Assembly (NCBI RefSeq): GCF_001422205.1 | Contig: NZ_LMMJ01000011.1 | Location: 51,535 to 115,534 of the forward strand | DNA: 64,000 nt | Reading direction: 5' to 3' | Source of the DNA: Curtobacterium sp. Leaf261 | GTDB taxonomy: Bacteria > Actinomycetota > Actinomycetes > Actinomycetales > Microbacteriaceae | Shown: positions 53,261-60,648 of the stretch, piece by piece | How positions within the stretch are numbered: position 1 is the first letter of the stretch | Layout of the letters: every line of letters starts with the position of its first letter | The notes under the pieces: model-generated | Told to the model about the DNA's origin: nothing | Database searches by the model: none | The model's input: the letters and a program-made list of their open reading frames with translations, nothing else | Program-made: the position numbers and the translations under genes

Positions 53261-54604
53261 ATGGCGGTCCGCATCGGAGCCCGGAACACCACCGGCTGGA
53301 AGGCCACGATCTCCGTGGCCATGTCGAACTACATCGAGTCGGGCTCGATCATCGCGATCGCGACGAGCCTCGGTCTCTGGCAGGCGCAGTTCCACATCGG
53401 CGACCTGGCCGTCGGACTCCTCGCCTCGCTGTCGGCCAACGCGTTCGGCGCCGCGGCCGGGGCGATGGTCGGCGGGCCGCTCTGCGACCGGTACGGCCGG
53501 AAGTTCATCTACACGTACGACCTCCTGCTCTACATGCTGGGGATCGTGCTCGCGGTGTTCGCCGGGAGCTACGCCATGCTGCTCGTCGGGTTCATCCTCA
53601 CGGGCATCGCGGTGGGCGCCGGAGTTCCCGCCTCGTGGACGTACATCGCCGAGCAGGCGCCGAAGGACAAGCGCGCCGCCCACGTCGGGACCGCCCAGCT
53701 CGCGTGGTCGATCGGCCCGATGGTGGGGTTCGCGTTCGCCATCGCGATGGCGCCGCTCGGACTCCTCGGGAGCCGCATCATCTTCGCGCACCTGTTCGTC
53801 GTCGCGGCCGGCGTGTGGTGGCTCCGACGAGGCCTCCCGGAGTCGGACATCTGGAAGGACGAGCGCGCGGCGACCGGACAGCGGTCGTTCCTGCACGGGA
53901 TCGGGCAGCTGTTCAGCAAGCGGGTGAACCTCACCGCGATGCTGTTCCTGTTCGGCGTGTACGCACTGTGGAACACCGTCGCGGGGCAGGCGGGCATCTT
54001 CCAGCCCCGCGTGTACAGCGCGACCGGGGTGACGAGCGTGACCGAGCAGTACGCGCTGCAGATCCTCGTGTGGTTCTGCACCGTGGTGGTGACGTACCTC
54101 GGGTTCATGCGGTTCGGGGACCGGATGAGCCGACGGGTGTTGTTCGCGGTCGGGGCGGGACTCGCGATCGTCGCGTGGGCGGTGCTCATCTACGCGCCGG
54201 CGACCCTCGGGACACTGCTGTTCTTCGCGATCGCGTGGGGCGCGTCCTCCGGGATCGGTGCGCAGGCGTTCTACGGGCTCTGGACGAGCGAGCTCTTCGC
54301 GACCCGGTACCGCGCGAGTGCGCAGGGGGTGCTGTTCCTCGCCGCCCGGGTGATGGTCGGGCTGCTCTCGATCTGGTTCCCGGTGCTCCTCGCCGGCATC
54401 GGTCTCCGGGCGCTCGGGGCGCTGATCCTCGGGCTGCTGTTCCTGTCGTTCGTGATCGGCACGATCTGGGCGCCGCGGACCCGGGGTCGGAGTCTCGAGG
54501 AGATCGAGTCCGAGCGCTATGGGACCGTCACGTCGGCGACGGGGACGACACGCGCGGTGGACGGGGCTGGGGCTGCTGGGGCTGGGCCTGGGGCGCGGCG
54601 GTGA
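53261..54604 (+). CDS. MFS transporter, probable L-rhamnose importer
   Basis: The product is 447 aa with AGGAGGG 3-9 nt upstream. Twelve hydrophobic segments; the sugar-porter type loop DRYGRKFIYTYD after helix 2 and PESDIWKDERAATGQRSF in the central loop. The C-terminus is Gly/Ala/Thr-rich and degenerate. Its operator, place in the island and divergence from the LacI gene suggest uptake of free L-rhamnose by proton symport, complementing the two ABC systems for rhamnosides. Direct evidence for substrate is lacking. Confidence 0.87.
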   Translation: MAVRIGARNTTGWKATISVAMSNYIESGSIIAIATSLGLWQAQFHIGDLAVGLLASLSANAFGAAAGAMVGGPLCDRYGRKFIYTYDLLLYMLGIVLAVFAGSYAMLLVGFILTGIAVGAGVPASWTYIAEQAPKDKRAAHVGTAQLAWSIGPMVGFAFAIAMAPLGLLGSRIIFAHLFVVAAGVWWLRRGLPESDIWKDERAATGQRSFLHGIGQLFSKRVNLTAMLFLFGVYALWNTVAGQAGIFQPRVYSATGVTSVTEQYALQILVWFCTVVVTYLGFMRFGDRMSRRVLFAVGAGLAIVAWAVLIYAPATLGTLLFFAIAWGASSGIGAQAFYGLWTSELFATRYRASAQGVLFLAARVMVGLLSIWFPVLLAGIGLRALGALILGLLFLSFVIGTIWAPRTRGRSLEEIESERYGTVTSATGTTRAVDGAGAAGAGPGARR

Positions 54605-54624
54605 CCGGTCGGGCGCTCGAACCT

Positions 54625-54694
54625 GTTCTGTGCCAGGGAGCGTCAACAGTGCCGGGGAGAACCTCGGGCAGTTGTCGCTCCCTGGGGCAGAACC
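54625..54694. repeat. 70-bp dispersed palindrome, family I copy C
   Basis: Bounded by GTTCTGTG and CAGAACC, the same length as copies A and B but more diverged in its centre. It lies 20 nt after the MFS stop, between two genes of the same strand. Confidence 0.85.
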
Positions 54695-54718
54695 GTTCCG
54701 CCGAGGCGCCGTCACCGC

Positions 54719-54764
54719 GAGCCCGAGCGCGAGCGCGAGCCCGAGCCCGAGCCCGAGCCCGAGC
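54719..54764. repeat. GAGCCC/GAGCGC hexanucleotide run
   Basis: About seven hexamer units before the rhamnose mutarotase gene. No other signal is recognised here. Confidence 0.75.
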
Positions 54765-54788
54765 TGGGGCCGGGGCCGGGGTCCGGCG

Positions 54789-55130
54789 ATGACCCGCGTG
54801 TGCTTCCGCCTGCAGGTCGACCCGCAGCACCTCGACGCCTACCGCGAGCGGCACGCCGAGGTCTGGCCCGCGATGCTCCGGGCGATCGCGGCAGCCGGAC
54901 GCCGGAACTACTCGCTGTTCCTCGACGACGACGGTCTGCTCATCGGGTACTACGAGACCGACTCCGTGGCCGATGCCGACCGGGCGCTGGCCGCGAGCGA
55001 GGTCGCGTCGGCCTGGGAGCGGCATATGCAAGACCTGTTCGACGGCCTCGAGGTCCGGGCCGACCAGGGCGCACGCATCCTCCCGGAGGTGTTCAACCTC
55101 GAAGACCAGCTCGCCGCCGCCGACGAGTGA
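54789..55130 (+). CDS. rhaM: L-rhamnose mutarotase
   Basis: The product is 113 aa from ATG 54789; only a GGGGCCGGGG tract precedes it, so the ribosome site is poor. RhaM family: CFRLQVDPQHLDAYRERHAEVWPAML at the N-terminus with catalytic His, NYSLFLDDDGLLIGYYET and WERHMQDLFDGL. Interconverts alpha- and beta-L-rhamnopyranose, feeding the isomerase. It lies downstream of the MFS gene on the same strand and may be read through from the operator-controlled MFS promoter. Confidence 0.93.
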   Translation: MTRVCFRLQVDPQHLDAYRERHAEVWPAMLRAIAAAGRRNYSLFLDDDGLLIGYYETDSVADADRALAASEVASAWERHMQDLFDGLEVRADQGARILPEVFNLEDQLAAADE

Positions 55131-55157
55131 GCGCCCCGGGCGACCGTCCGTCCGTCG

Positions 55158-55269
55158 CCCGGGACCGCTCCAGGGGACCGCTCCGGGGCTACCGCTCCGG
55201 GGGTACCGCTCAGGGACGACCGCTCCGAGAGGACAGTTCCGGGACGACCGCTCCGGGCGTAGCCTCCGG
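55158..55269. repeat. Degenerate repeats of ACCGCTCCGGG
   Basis: About seven loosely spaced copies of GACCGCTCCGGG or variants (spacing 14-18 bp) fill the gap between rhaM and the next gene. Confidence 0.6.
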
Positions 55270-55271
55270 GC

Positions 55272-55700
55272 ATGGCCAGCGTGACGCATGCATCCGACCT
55301 CGGGATCGACCTCGTCGAGGGCAAGCCGCAGCAGCTGTACCGGTGGTTCCTCGCGAGCCTGCTGTTCGGGCGTCCGATCCAGCAGGAGATCGCCGTGAAG
55401 ACCTACCACGCCCTCATCGACCACGGCCTGACCAGCCCGAAGCACTTCGCCGAGCACAGCCACGAGGGGCTCCGTGCGATCCTCGACGAGGGCGGCTACG
55501 GGCGGTTCGACCACCAGATGACCGATGCGATGCACGAGGCCATGGCGACGATCGACCGCGAGTACGGCTCGGTGTCGCACCTCGTGTCGAGCGCCGCCGA
55601 CCGGGCCGAGGTCCAGCGCCGGCTCGAGGCCCTCACGGGTGTCGGGCCGAAGGTCGTCGAGATCTTCCTGCGGGATGTGCCGGCCGAGCTGCTGCCCTGA
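55272..55700 (+). CDS. Small HhH-motif protein of unknown function
   Basis: The product is 142 aa. Mostly helical and soluble, with a helix-hairpin-helix near the C-terminus (LEALTGVGPKVVEIFLRDV) as in base-excision DNA glycosylases of the endonuclease III fold. The catalytic Lys/Asp region and Fe-S cysteines of those enzymes are absent, so it is at most a DNA-binding relative. The start follows a degenerate repeat; no ribosome site is obvious. It is not evidently related to rhamnose use. Confidence 0.72.
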   Translation: MASVTHASDLGIDLVEGKPQQLYRWFLASLLFGRPIQQEIAVKTYHALIDHGLTSPKHFAEHSHEGLRAILDEGGYGRFDHQMTDAMHEAMATIDREYGSVSHLVSSAADRAEVQRRLEALTGVGPKVVEIFLRDVPAELLP

Positions 55701-55741
55701 GCCGCGCGCGCTGCACCCGCTGCGCGCCGTCGTTCGCCACG

Positions 55742-55775
55742 GGGACGACGCGTCGCGACAGGGACGACGCGTCGC
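55742..55775. repeat. 19-bp period direct repeat
   Basis: GGGACGACGCGTCGC occurs at 55742-55756 and 55761-55775. Each copy holds the palindrome GCGACGCGTCGC-like core. It precedes another 19-bp array. Confidence 0.75.
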
Positions 55776-55791
55776 ACCAATGATCAACCGT

Positions 55792-55867
55792 GGTGCGATG
55801 CGCCATCCGAGGTGCGATGCGTCACCCGCGGTGCGATGCCTCACCCGCGATGCGATGCACCACCCAT
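55792..55867. repeat. Four 19-bp tandem repeats after the GH78 gene
   Basis: Units at 55792, 55811, 55830 and 55849 share GGTGCGATGC followed by a variable CRYCACCCG segment. The array ends 16 nt downstream of the minus-strand GH78 stop codon at 55884, between convergent genes. Confidence 0.9.
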
Positions 55868-55883
55868 GACGCCGTGCGCGCGG

Positions 55884-58664
55884 TCAGACCGACGCGACCG
55901 GGACCGTCACCGTCCACGTGCCGTGCCCGAGCTCCTGCTCCGACGAGCCCAGCACCAGCGTCGCCGTCGCCCCGACGGGCACGGTCGCGGTCACCGCCAG
56001 CGACGGCCCTGAGACCTCCCAGTCGATCGCCGCGCGGCCGTACGGGGTGTCGAGCGACGCCCCCGCCGAGGTCAGCCCACCACCCGGACGCGGCGCGAAC
56101 CGGATGCGTGAGTAGCCGGGTGCCGCCGGCGCGATGCCGGCGACCACGCGGTGCATGAAGTCCGCGACGGACCCGAGGGCGTAGTGGTTGAACGACGTCA
56201 TCCCACCGCTGTTCACCCGCCCGTTCGGCAGCAGCGAGTCCCACCGCTCCCAGATCGTCGTCGCGCCCTGCGACACCGGGTAGAGCCACGACGGGCACTC
56301 GTCCTGCATGAGCATCGCGTACGCGTCGTCCAGGTGCCCGGCGTCGGTGAGGGCGTCGCAGATCACCGGCGTCCCGGCGAACCCGGTCCCGATGCGGTGC
56401 CCGTTCTCACGGACGAGTTCCGCCAGGCGCGTGCCGACCGCGGACGATGCCGGGACGAGCCCGAACACGATCGCGATGGCGCTGGACGCCTGGGAGTCGT
56501 CGACGAGCGTCCCCGCCCCGGTCAGGAACCGCGACCGCCACGACGCCGCGATGCGCGATGCCAGTGCGGAGTACCGCGCAGCATCGTCGGACCTGCCGAG
56601 GAGCGTCGCCATCTCCGCGAGCACCGACGTGCTCCGGTACGAGTAGGCCGTCGCCAGGCAGTACGCGTCGGCCTTCGCGGCGGCGGCGTTCTCCGGCGGC
56701 GCCTGCGGGTCGAGCCAGTCGCCGAACTGGAACCCCTCGGTGACGACGAGGTCCTCGTCCGAGGACGCGTGCACGCCGTCGACCCATCCGCGGGCGGTCT
56801 CGTACTGCGCCTCGAGGACGCCGAGGTCACCGAACGCGGTGTGCAGCGCCCACGGCGTCAGCACCGCGACGTCACCCCAGATCGCCGCGCGGTCCGCAGC
56901 GGGGTCGATCCCCGGGACCTCGGGCACGAAGTGCGGGACACGACCGTCCGGCTTCTGCTCGGCGGCGAGGTCGTGCAGCCATCCCTGGAGCACCCCGGAA
57001 CAGTCGTGCAGGAACGCCGCGGTCGGGGTGAACACCTGCAGGTCACCGGTCCACCCGAGGCGCTCGTCGCGCTGCGGGCAGTCCGTCGGCACGTCGACGA
57101 AGTTGTCGCGCATGCTCCAGACGACGTTGCTGTGCAGGCGTTCGAGCCGCGGGTCCGAGCAGTGGAACCAGCCCGTGCGCTGCATGTCGGAGTGCAGGAC
57201 CCGCGCCACGACGTCGCCGTCCTCGATCGGCCCCGGGAACCCCTCGATCTCGGCGTACCGGAACCCGTGGACGGTGAACCGCGGCTCCCAGAACGATTCC
57301 TCGTCCTGGTCCACCGGGTGACTGAAGTAGACGTCCGTCGCCTCGGCGGTCCGGAGGGGCCGCGTGGCGAGCTCGCCGTCCTGCATCACCTCGGCGTGCC
57401 GGGCACGGATCCCGAACGGCGAGGTCCGCTTGGCACGGATCCGCAGTCGGCCCGCGACGTTCTGTCCGAAGTCGAGCTGGACACTGCCGCCGTCGTGGGG
57501 GGTGACCGAGACCGGCGCGATCTCCTCGGTGACGCGGACGACGGGGCCGTCGTAGGCCACGAGGTCGCGTCCGGCGAACCCGGCCGCCGGGTCGAGGACG
57601 GTCACAGCATCCCAGCCGCTGTCGTCGAACCCCGGATGCTCCCACCCGGTCGGCTCGACACCGGCGTCGAAACGCTCCCCGTCGTAGATCCCCGAGCGGA
57701 GGATCCCGCCCCGGACCGCCCGCCAGCTGTCGTCGGTCGTGAACCGCTCGGTCGTGCCGTCGGTGTACTCGACGTCGAGCTGCGCGAGGAGTGCCAGCCG
57801 GTCGCCGTAGAGGTTCCGGACGCGGTCGTCCCAGCCGAGTCGACCACGGAACCAGCCGTCGGCGAGACGGGCGCCGAGGACGACGGTGCGGCCGGTGGGG
57901 GCCGCGGTCGTGTCGGTCACGTCCGGCGCGTCGCCCGATCCGGACTGGAGGCGCGGTCCGGCCCCGTCGGTCGTCCCGCCCAGGTGGGTGGTCACGTCGT
58001 GCGTCAGCGTGCGGAGGCGATGGTCGTACGACGACCACCCCGGTGCGAGCTCGGCGTCCCCGGCCTTGACGCCGTCGATGACGACCTCGTGCAGGCCGAG
58101 GCTCGTGACCGCGAGGCGTGCGGACCGGACCGGGCCTCGGAGGGTGACCTCGCGTCGGAGGATCGGCGGGGCCTGGTCGACGCGGGTGTTCTCGGCCCAC
58201 GGCGCCCCGACGAACTCCGCCGTCCAGTCACCACGTTCGAGCAGTGCCGCCTCGACCGTGAACGCCTCGCTCCAGGGTGTCGATCGGTGTCCTTCGCCGT
58301 GCACCCGGACGCGCCAGGTCGCCTGCTCGCGGGAGGCCAGCGGCGCGAACGGCCACGCGACGAGCACACCGGTCGGGGTGTCGATCGTCGCGCACTCGGC
58401 CTCGGCGACCGGCTCGGACGATCCACCGGGAGCCGGTCGGCGGTCGAGCAGTTCGATCTCGGCGTGCTCCGGGGTCCAGTCCGACGGGGCGGCCGGCACG
58501 TGCCACGAGAGCCGCGGTGTGGCGGAGCCGACGCCGAGGGGGTCGCGGACGTGCTCGACGGCCAGGCCGACGGGCGCTGCGGGCTCGGCCACGGGCCTCC
58601 CGGCCGGTGCGGCGGTGTGTCCGCTCGTGGTGACGGTCGTGACGGACGTGGTGGTCGAGGTCAT
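55884..58664 (-). CDS. GH78 alpha-L-rhamnosidase (cytoplasmic), cassette B
   Basis: The product is 926 aa without a signal peptide. It is longer than the cassette A enzyme because of an extra N-terminal fibronectin-like/beta domain (DPLGVGSATPRLSWHV, TWRVRVHGEG), usual in bacterial GH78. The catalytic signature DCPQRDERLGWTGD has Glu534 as likely acid. FQFGDWLDPQAPPENAAAAK and GGMTSFNHYALGSVADFMHR correspond to cassette A blocks, with Gly in place of Glu before MTSFNHY. A Ser/Gly/Thr insert (TDGAGPRLQSGSGDAPDVTD) near residue 235 is encoded by a copy of the GGACTGGAGG element. Last gene of cassette B. Confidence 0.93.
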   Translation of the reverse strand: MTSTTTSVTTVTTSGHTAAPAGRPVAEPAAPVGLAVEHVRDPLGVGSATPRLSWHVPAAPSDWTPEHAEIELLDRRPAPGGSSEPVAEAECATIDTPTGVLVAWPFAPLASREQATWRVRVHGEGHRSTPWSEAFTVEAALLERGDWTAEFVGAPWAENTRVDQAPPILRREVTLRGPVRSARLAVTSLGLHEVVIDGVKAGDAELAPGWSSYDHRLRTLTHDVTTHLGGTTDGAGPRLQSGSGDAPDVTDTTAAPTGRTVVLGARLADGWFRGRLGWDDRVRNLYGDRLALLAQLDVEYTDGTTERFTTDDSWRAVRGGILRSGIYDGERFDAGVEPTGWEHPGFDDSGWDAVTVLDPAAGFAGRDLVAYDGPVVRVTEEIAPVSVTPHDGGSVQLDFGQNVAGRLRIRAKRTSPFGIRARHAEVMQDGELATRPLRTAEATDVYFSHPVDQDEESFWEPRFTVHGFRYAEIEGFPGPIEDGDVVARVLHSDMQRTGWFHCSDPRLERLHSNVVWSMRDNFVDVPTDCPQRDERLGWTGDLQVFTPTAAFLHDCSGVLQGWLHDLAAEQKPDGRVPHFVPEVPGIDPAADRAAIWGDVAVLTPWALHTAFGDLGVLEAQYETARGWVDGVHASSDEDLVVTEGFQFGDWLDPQAPPENAAAAKADAYCLATAYSYRSTSVLAEMATLLGRSDDAARYSALASRIAASWRSRFLTGAGTLVDDSQASSAIAIVFGLVPASSAVGTRLAELVRENGHRIGTGFAGTPVICDALTDAGHLDDAYAMLMQDECPSWLYPVSQGATTIWERWDSLLPNGRVNSGGMTSFNHYALGSVADFMHRVVAGIAPAAPGYSRIRFAPRPGGGLTSAGASLDTPYGRAAIDWEVSGPSLAVTATVPVGATATLVLGSSEQELGHGTWTVTVPVASV
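57930..57966 (-). repeat. GGACTGGAGG element read as protein in GH78
   Basis: The plus strand carries CCGGACTGGAGGCGCGGTCC, the core of the dispersed hairpin, inside the rhamnosidase gene. On the coding strand it yields GPRLQSGSG in a non-conserved loop. Confidence 0.75.
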
Positions 58665-58753
58665 GCGGGAGCGGTCCTCTCGGTGGTGCGTGTGGTCGGT
58701 GCGGTCGCCGTGACCGGTGCGGGGTGGGTCGCCCGGAGGCGGCGCGCCCCCAC

Positions 58754-59680
58754 TCAGTCCTTGATGCCGGACATGGTGATGCCCTGGATGAAGGTCTTCT
58801 GCGCGAAGAAGAACAGCACGACGATCGGGACGAGGATGATCGTCGACACGGCCATCAGCGCCCCCGTCTGGCTGTCGCCCTGCGCGCCCTGGAAGAACGT
58901 CAACCCGAGCGAGAGCGTGTACTGGCTGGACTTCGTGAGGTAGAGCAGCGGCCCGAGCAGGTCACTCCACGACGCCAGGAACTGGAACAGCATGATCGCG
59001 GCGAGCGCCGGCTTGCAGAGCGGCAGGATGACCTGGACGAAGATCCGGAACTCACCGGCGCCGTCGAGCCGCGCGGCGTCGGTGAGCGCCTCGGGGATGC
59101 CCATGAAGAACTGTCGCATCAGGAAGATGAAGAACGGGATGCCGAAGAACGTCGGGACGATGAGCGGCAGGTACGTGCCCGTCCAGCCGATCGATCGGTA
59201 CGCCGTGAACAGCGGGACCATGGTGACGTAGAACGGCACCATCATCGTCGCGATGAGGATGGTGAAGATGCCGTTCCGCCACGGCCAGCGGATGCGGGAG
59301 ACCCCGTAGCCGACCATCGCGCTCGAGAGTGCCGCGCCGATCATCGACGGGATGCAGATGATCAGGGTGTTCCAGAAGTACTGCAGGATCGGGAACGCCG
59401 AGAGGCCGTACGCGTAGTTGCCCGTCGTGATGGTGTGCGGGAACCACTTGATCGGGAAGGCGCCGATGTCCGCCTGGGTCTTGAACGAGCCGGTCACCAT
59501 CCAGAACAGCGGCATCAGGAAGATCGCGCTCAGGACGATGAGGACGGCGTGCTTGGCGATCGACTCGGCGATCCGTGGCCAGGTGAGCTTGCGGTGCAGC
59601 GGGATCTTCGTACCGGTCTCGCCGCGCGGTGTCTCGAGTGCTGCGGCCGCCGTGGTGGCCGGGTTCTGGATCGCGGTCAT
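58754..59680 (-). CDS. Sugar ABC transporter permease (MalG type), cassette B
   Basis: The product is 308 aa, six helices. EAA loop TDAARLDGAGEFRIFVQVILPLCKP, and the C-terminal QKTFIQGITMSGIKD is typical of CUT1 MalG-like subunits. The start overlaps the upstream permease stop by 4 nt. 89 nt follow before the GH78 gene. Confidence 0.92.
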   Translation of the reverse strand: MTAIQNPATTAAAALETPRGETGTKIPLHRKLTWPRIAESIAKHAVLIVLSAIFLMPLFWMVTGSFKTQADIGAFPIKWFPHTITTGNYAYGLSAFPILQYFWNTLIICIPSMIGAALSSAMVGYGVSRIRWPWRNGIFTILIATMMVPFYVTMVPLFTAYRSIGWTGTYLPLIVPTFFGIPFFIFLMRQFFMGIPEALTDAARLDGAGEFRIFVQVILPLCKPALAAIMLFQFLASWSDLLGPLLYLTKSSQYTLSLGLTFFQGAQGDSQTGALMAVSTIILVPIVVLFFFAQKTFIQGITMSGIKD

Positions 59681-60648
59681 CGCGTCTCGCCTCCGTAGTA
59701 GACGCGGCGGCCGATGAGCCGGTACGCCACGATCGAGACGATGGCGATGATGATGAACAGCACCCAGCCGATCGCACTCGAGTATCCGAGTTGGTAGTTG
59801 TAGAACGCCGACTGGTACAGGTACACGCCGGAGACGAGCGTCGAGCCTGCGGGGTCGCCGTTCCCGCCGGTCATCACGAAGGCCTGCGTGAAGTACTGGA
59901 AGCCGGCGATGAGGCCCGTGATCGTCGCGAACAGCAGCTGGGGGCTGATGAACGGGAGCGTCACGTTCCGGAACTGCTGCCAGCGTCCGGCACCGTCGAG
60001 CGACGCCTGCTCGAGCAGGTCCTGCGGCACGCCCTGGAGGCCCGCGAGCAGGATCACCATGAGGTTCCCCGCACCCCACAGCCCGAAGAGGATGAGCGCC
60101 GGCTTCGACCAGTTCGGGTCGCTCAACCAGCCGGGGCCCTGGATGCCGACGAGTCCGAGCACGTTGTTGATCACGCCGTACTGCGGGTTCAGGACGTAGG
60201 CCCAGATCACGGCGCTCGCCACGATGGGGACGATCGACGGCACGAAGAAGATCACGCGGTAGAACCCGAGGCCGCGGACCTTGAGGTTCAGCAGGAGCGC
60301 GAGGCCGAGGGCGACCGCGATCCCGAGCGGCACCGAGATGATCGTCAGGAAGAACGTGTTGCCGAGCGACAGCCACCACTGGCTGTCGTGCATCAGGGTC
60401 ACGTAGTTGTCGAACCCGACCCAGCGACGCTGCCCGCCGAGCAGGTTCGCGTTCGTGAAGCTGTTGACGGCGCTCGTGATGATCGGCCCGCCGGTGAACG
60501 CGATGAGCCCGATGATCGCGGGCGAGGTGAAGAGCAGCCCCCACCAGAAGTCGTGCTTCTCCTGGCGGGAGCGGGGGATCCAGTGCGTGAGCCAGTTCCT
60601 GCGGGGTGCCCGAGGACCGGCCGTCGTGATGCTCCGAGTGGCGCTCAC
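59677..60648 (-). CDS. Sugar ABC transporter permease (MalF type), cassette B
   Basis: The product is 323 aa from GTG 60648 with AAGGAGC upstream. The GTG overlaps the binding-protein stop. Six helices; EAA loop EQASLDGAGRWQQFRNVTLPFISP; MalF-like TNANLLGGQRRWVGFDNYVTL. Pairs with the downstream permease. Confidence 0.92.
   Translation of the reverse strand: MSATRSITTAGPRAPRRNWLTHWIPRSRQEKHDFWWGLLFTSPAIIGLIAFTGGPIITSAVNSFTNANLLGGQRRWVGFDNYVTLMHDSQWWLSLGNTFFLTIISVPLGIAVALGLALLLNLKVRGLGFYRVIFFVPSIVPIVASAVIWAYVLNPQYGVINNVLGLVGIQGPGWLSDPNWSKPALILFGLWGAGNLMVILLAGLQGVPQDLLEQASLDGAGRWQQFRNVTLPFISPQLLFATITGLIAGFQYFTQAFVMTGGNGDPAGSTLVSGVYLYQSAFYNYQLGYSSAIGWVLFIIIAIVSIVAYRLIGRRVYYGGETR

Noticed and set aside
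21390..54694. Insertion sequences carrying the palindromes
   Set aside because: No transposase, integrase or recombinase frame is seen anywhere in the window. The palindromes are listed as repeats only; any mobility is a hypothesis.
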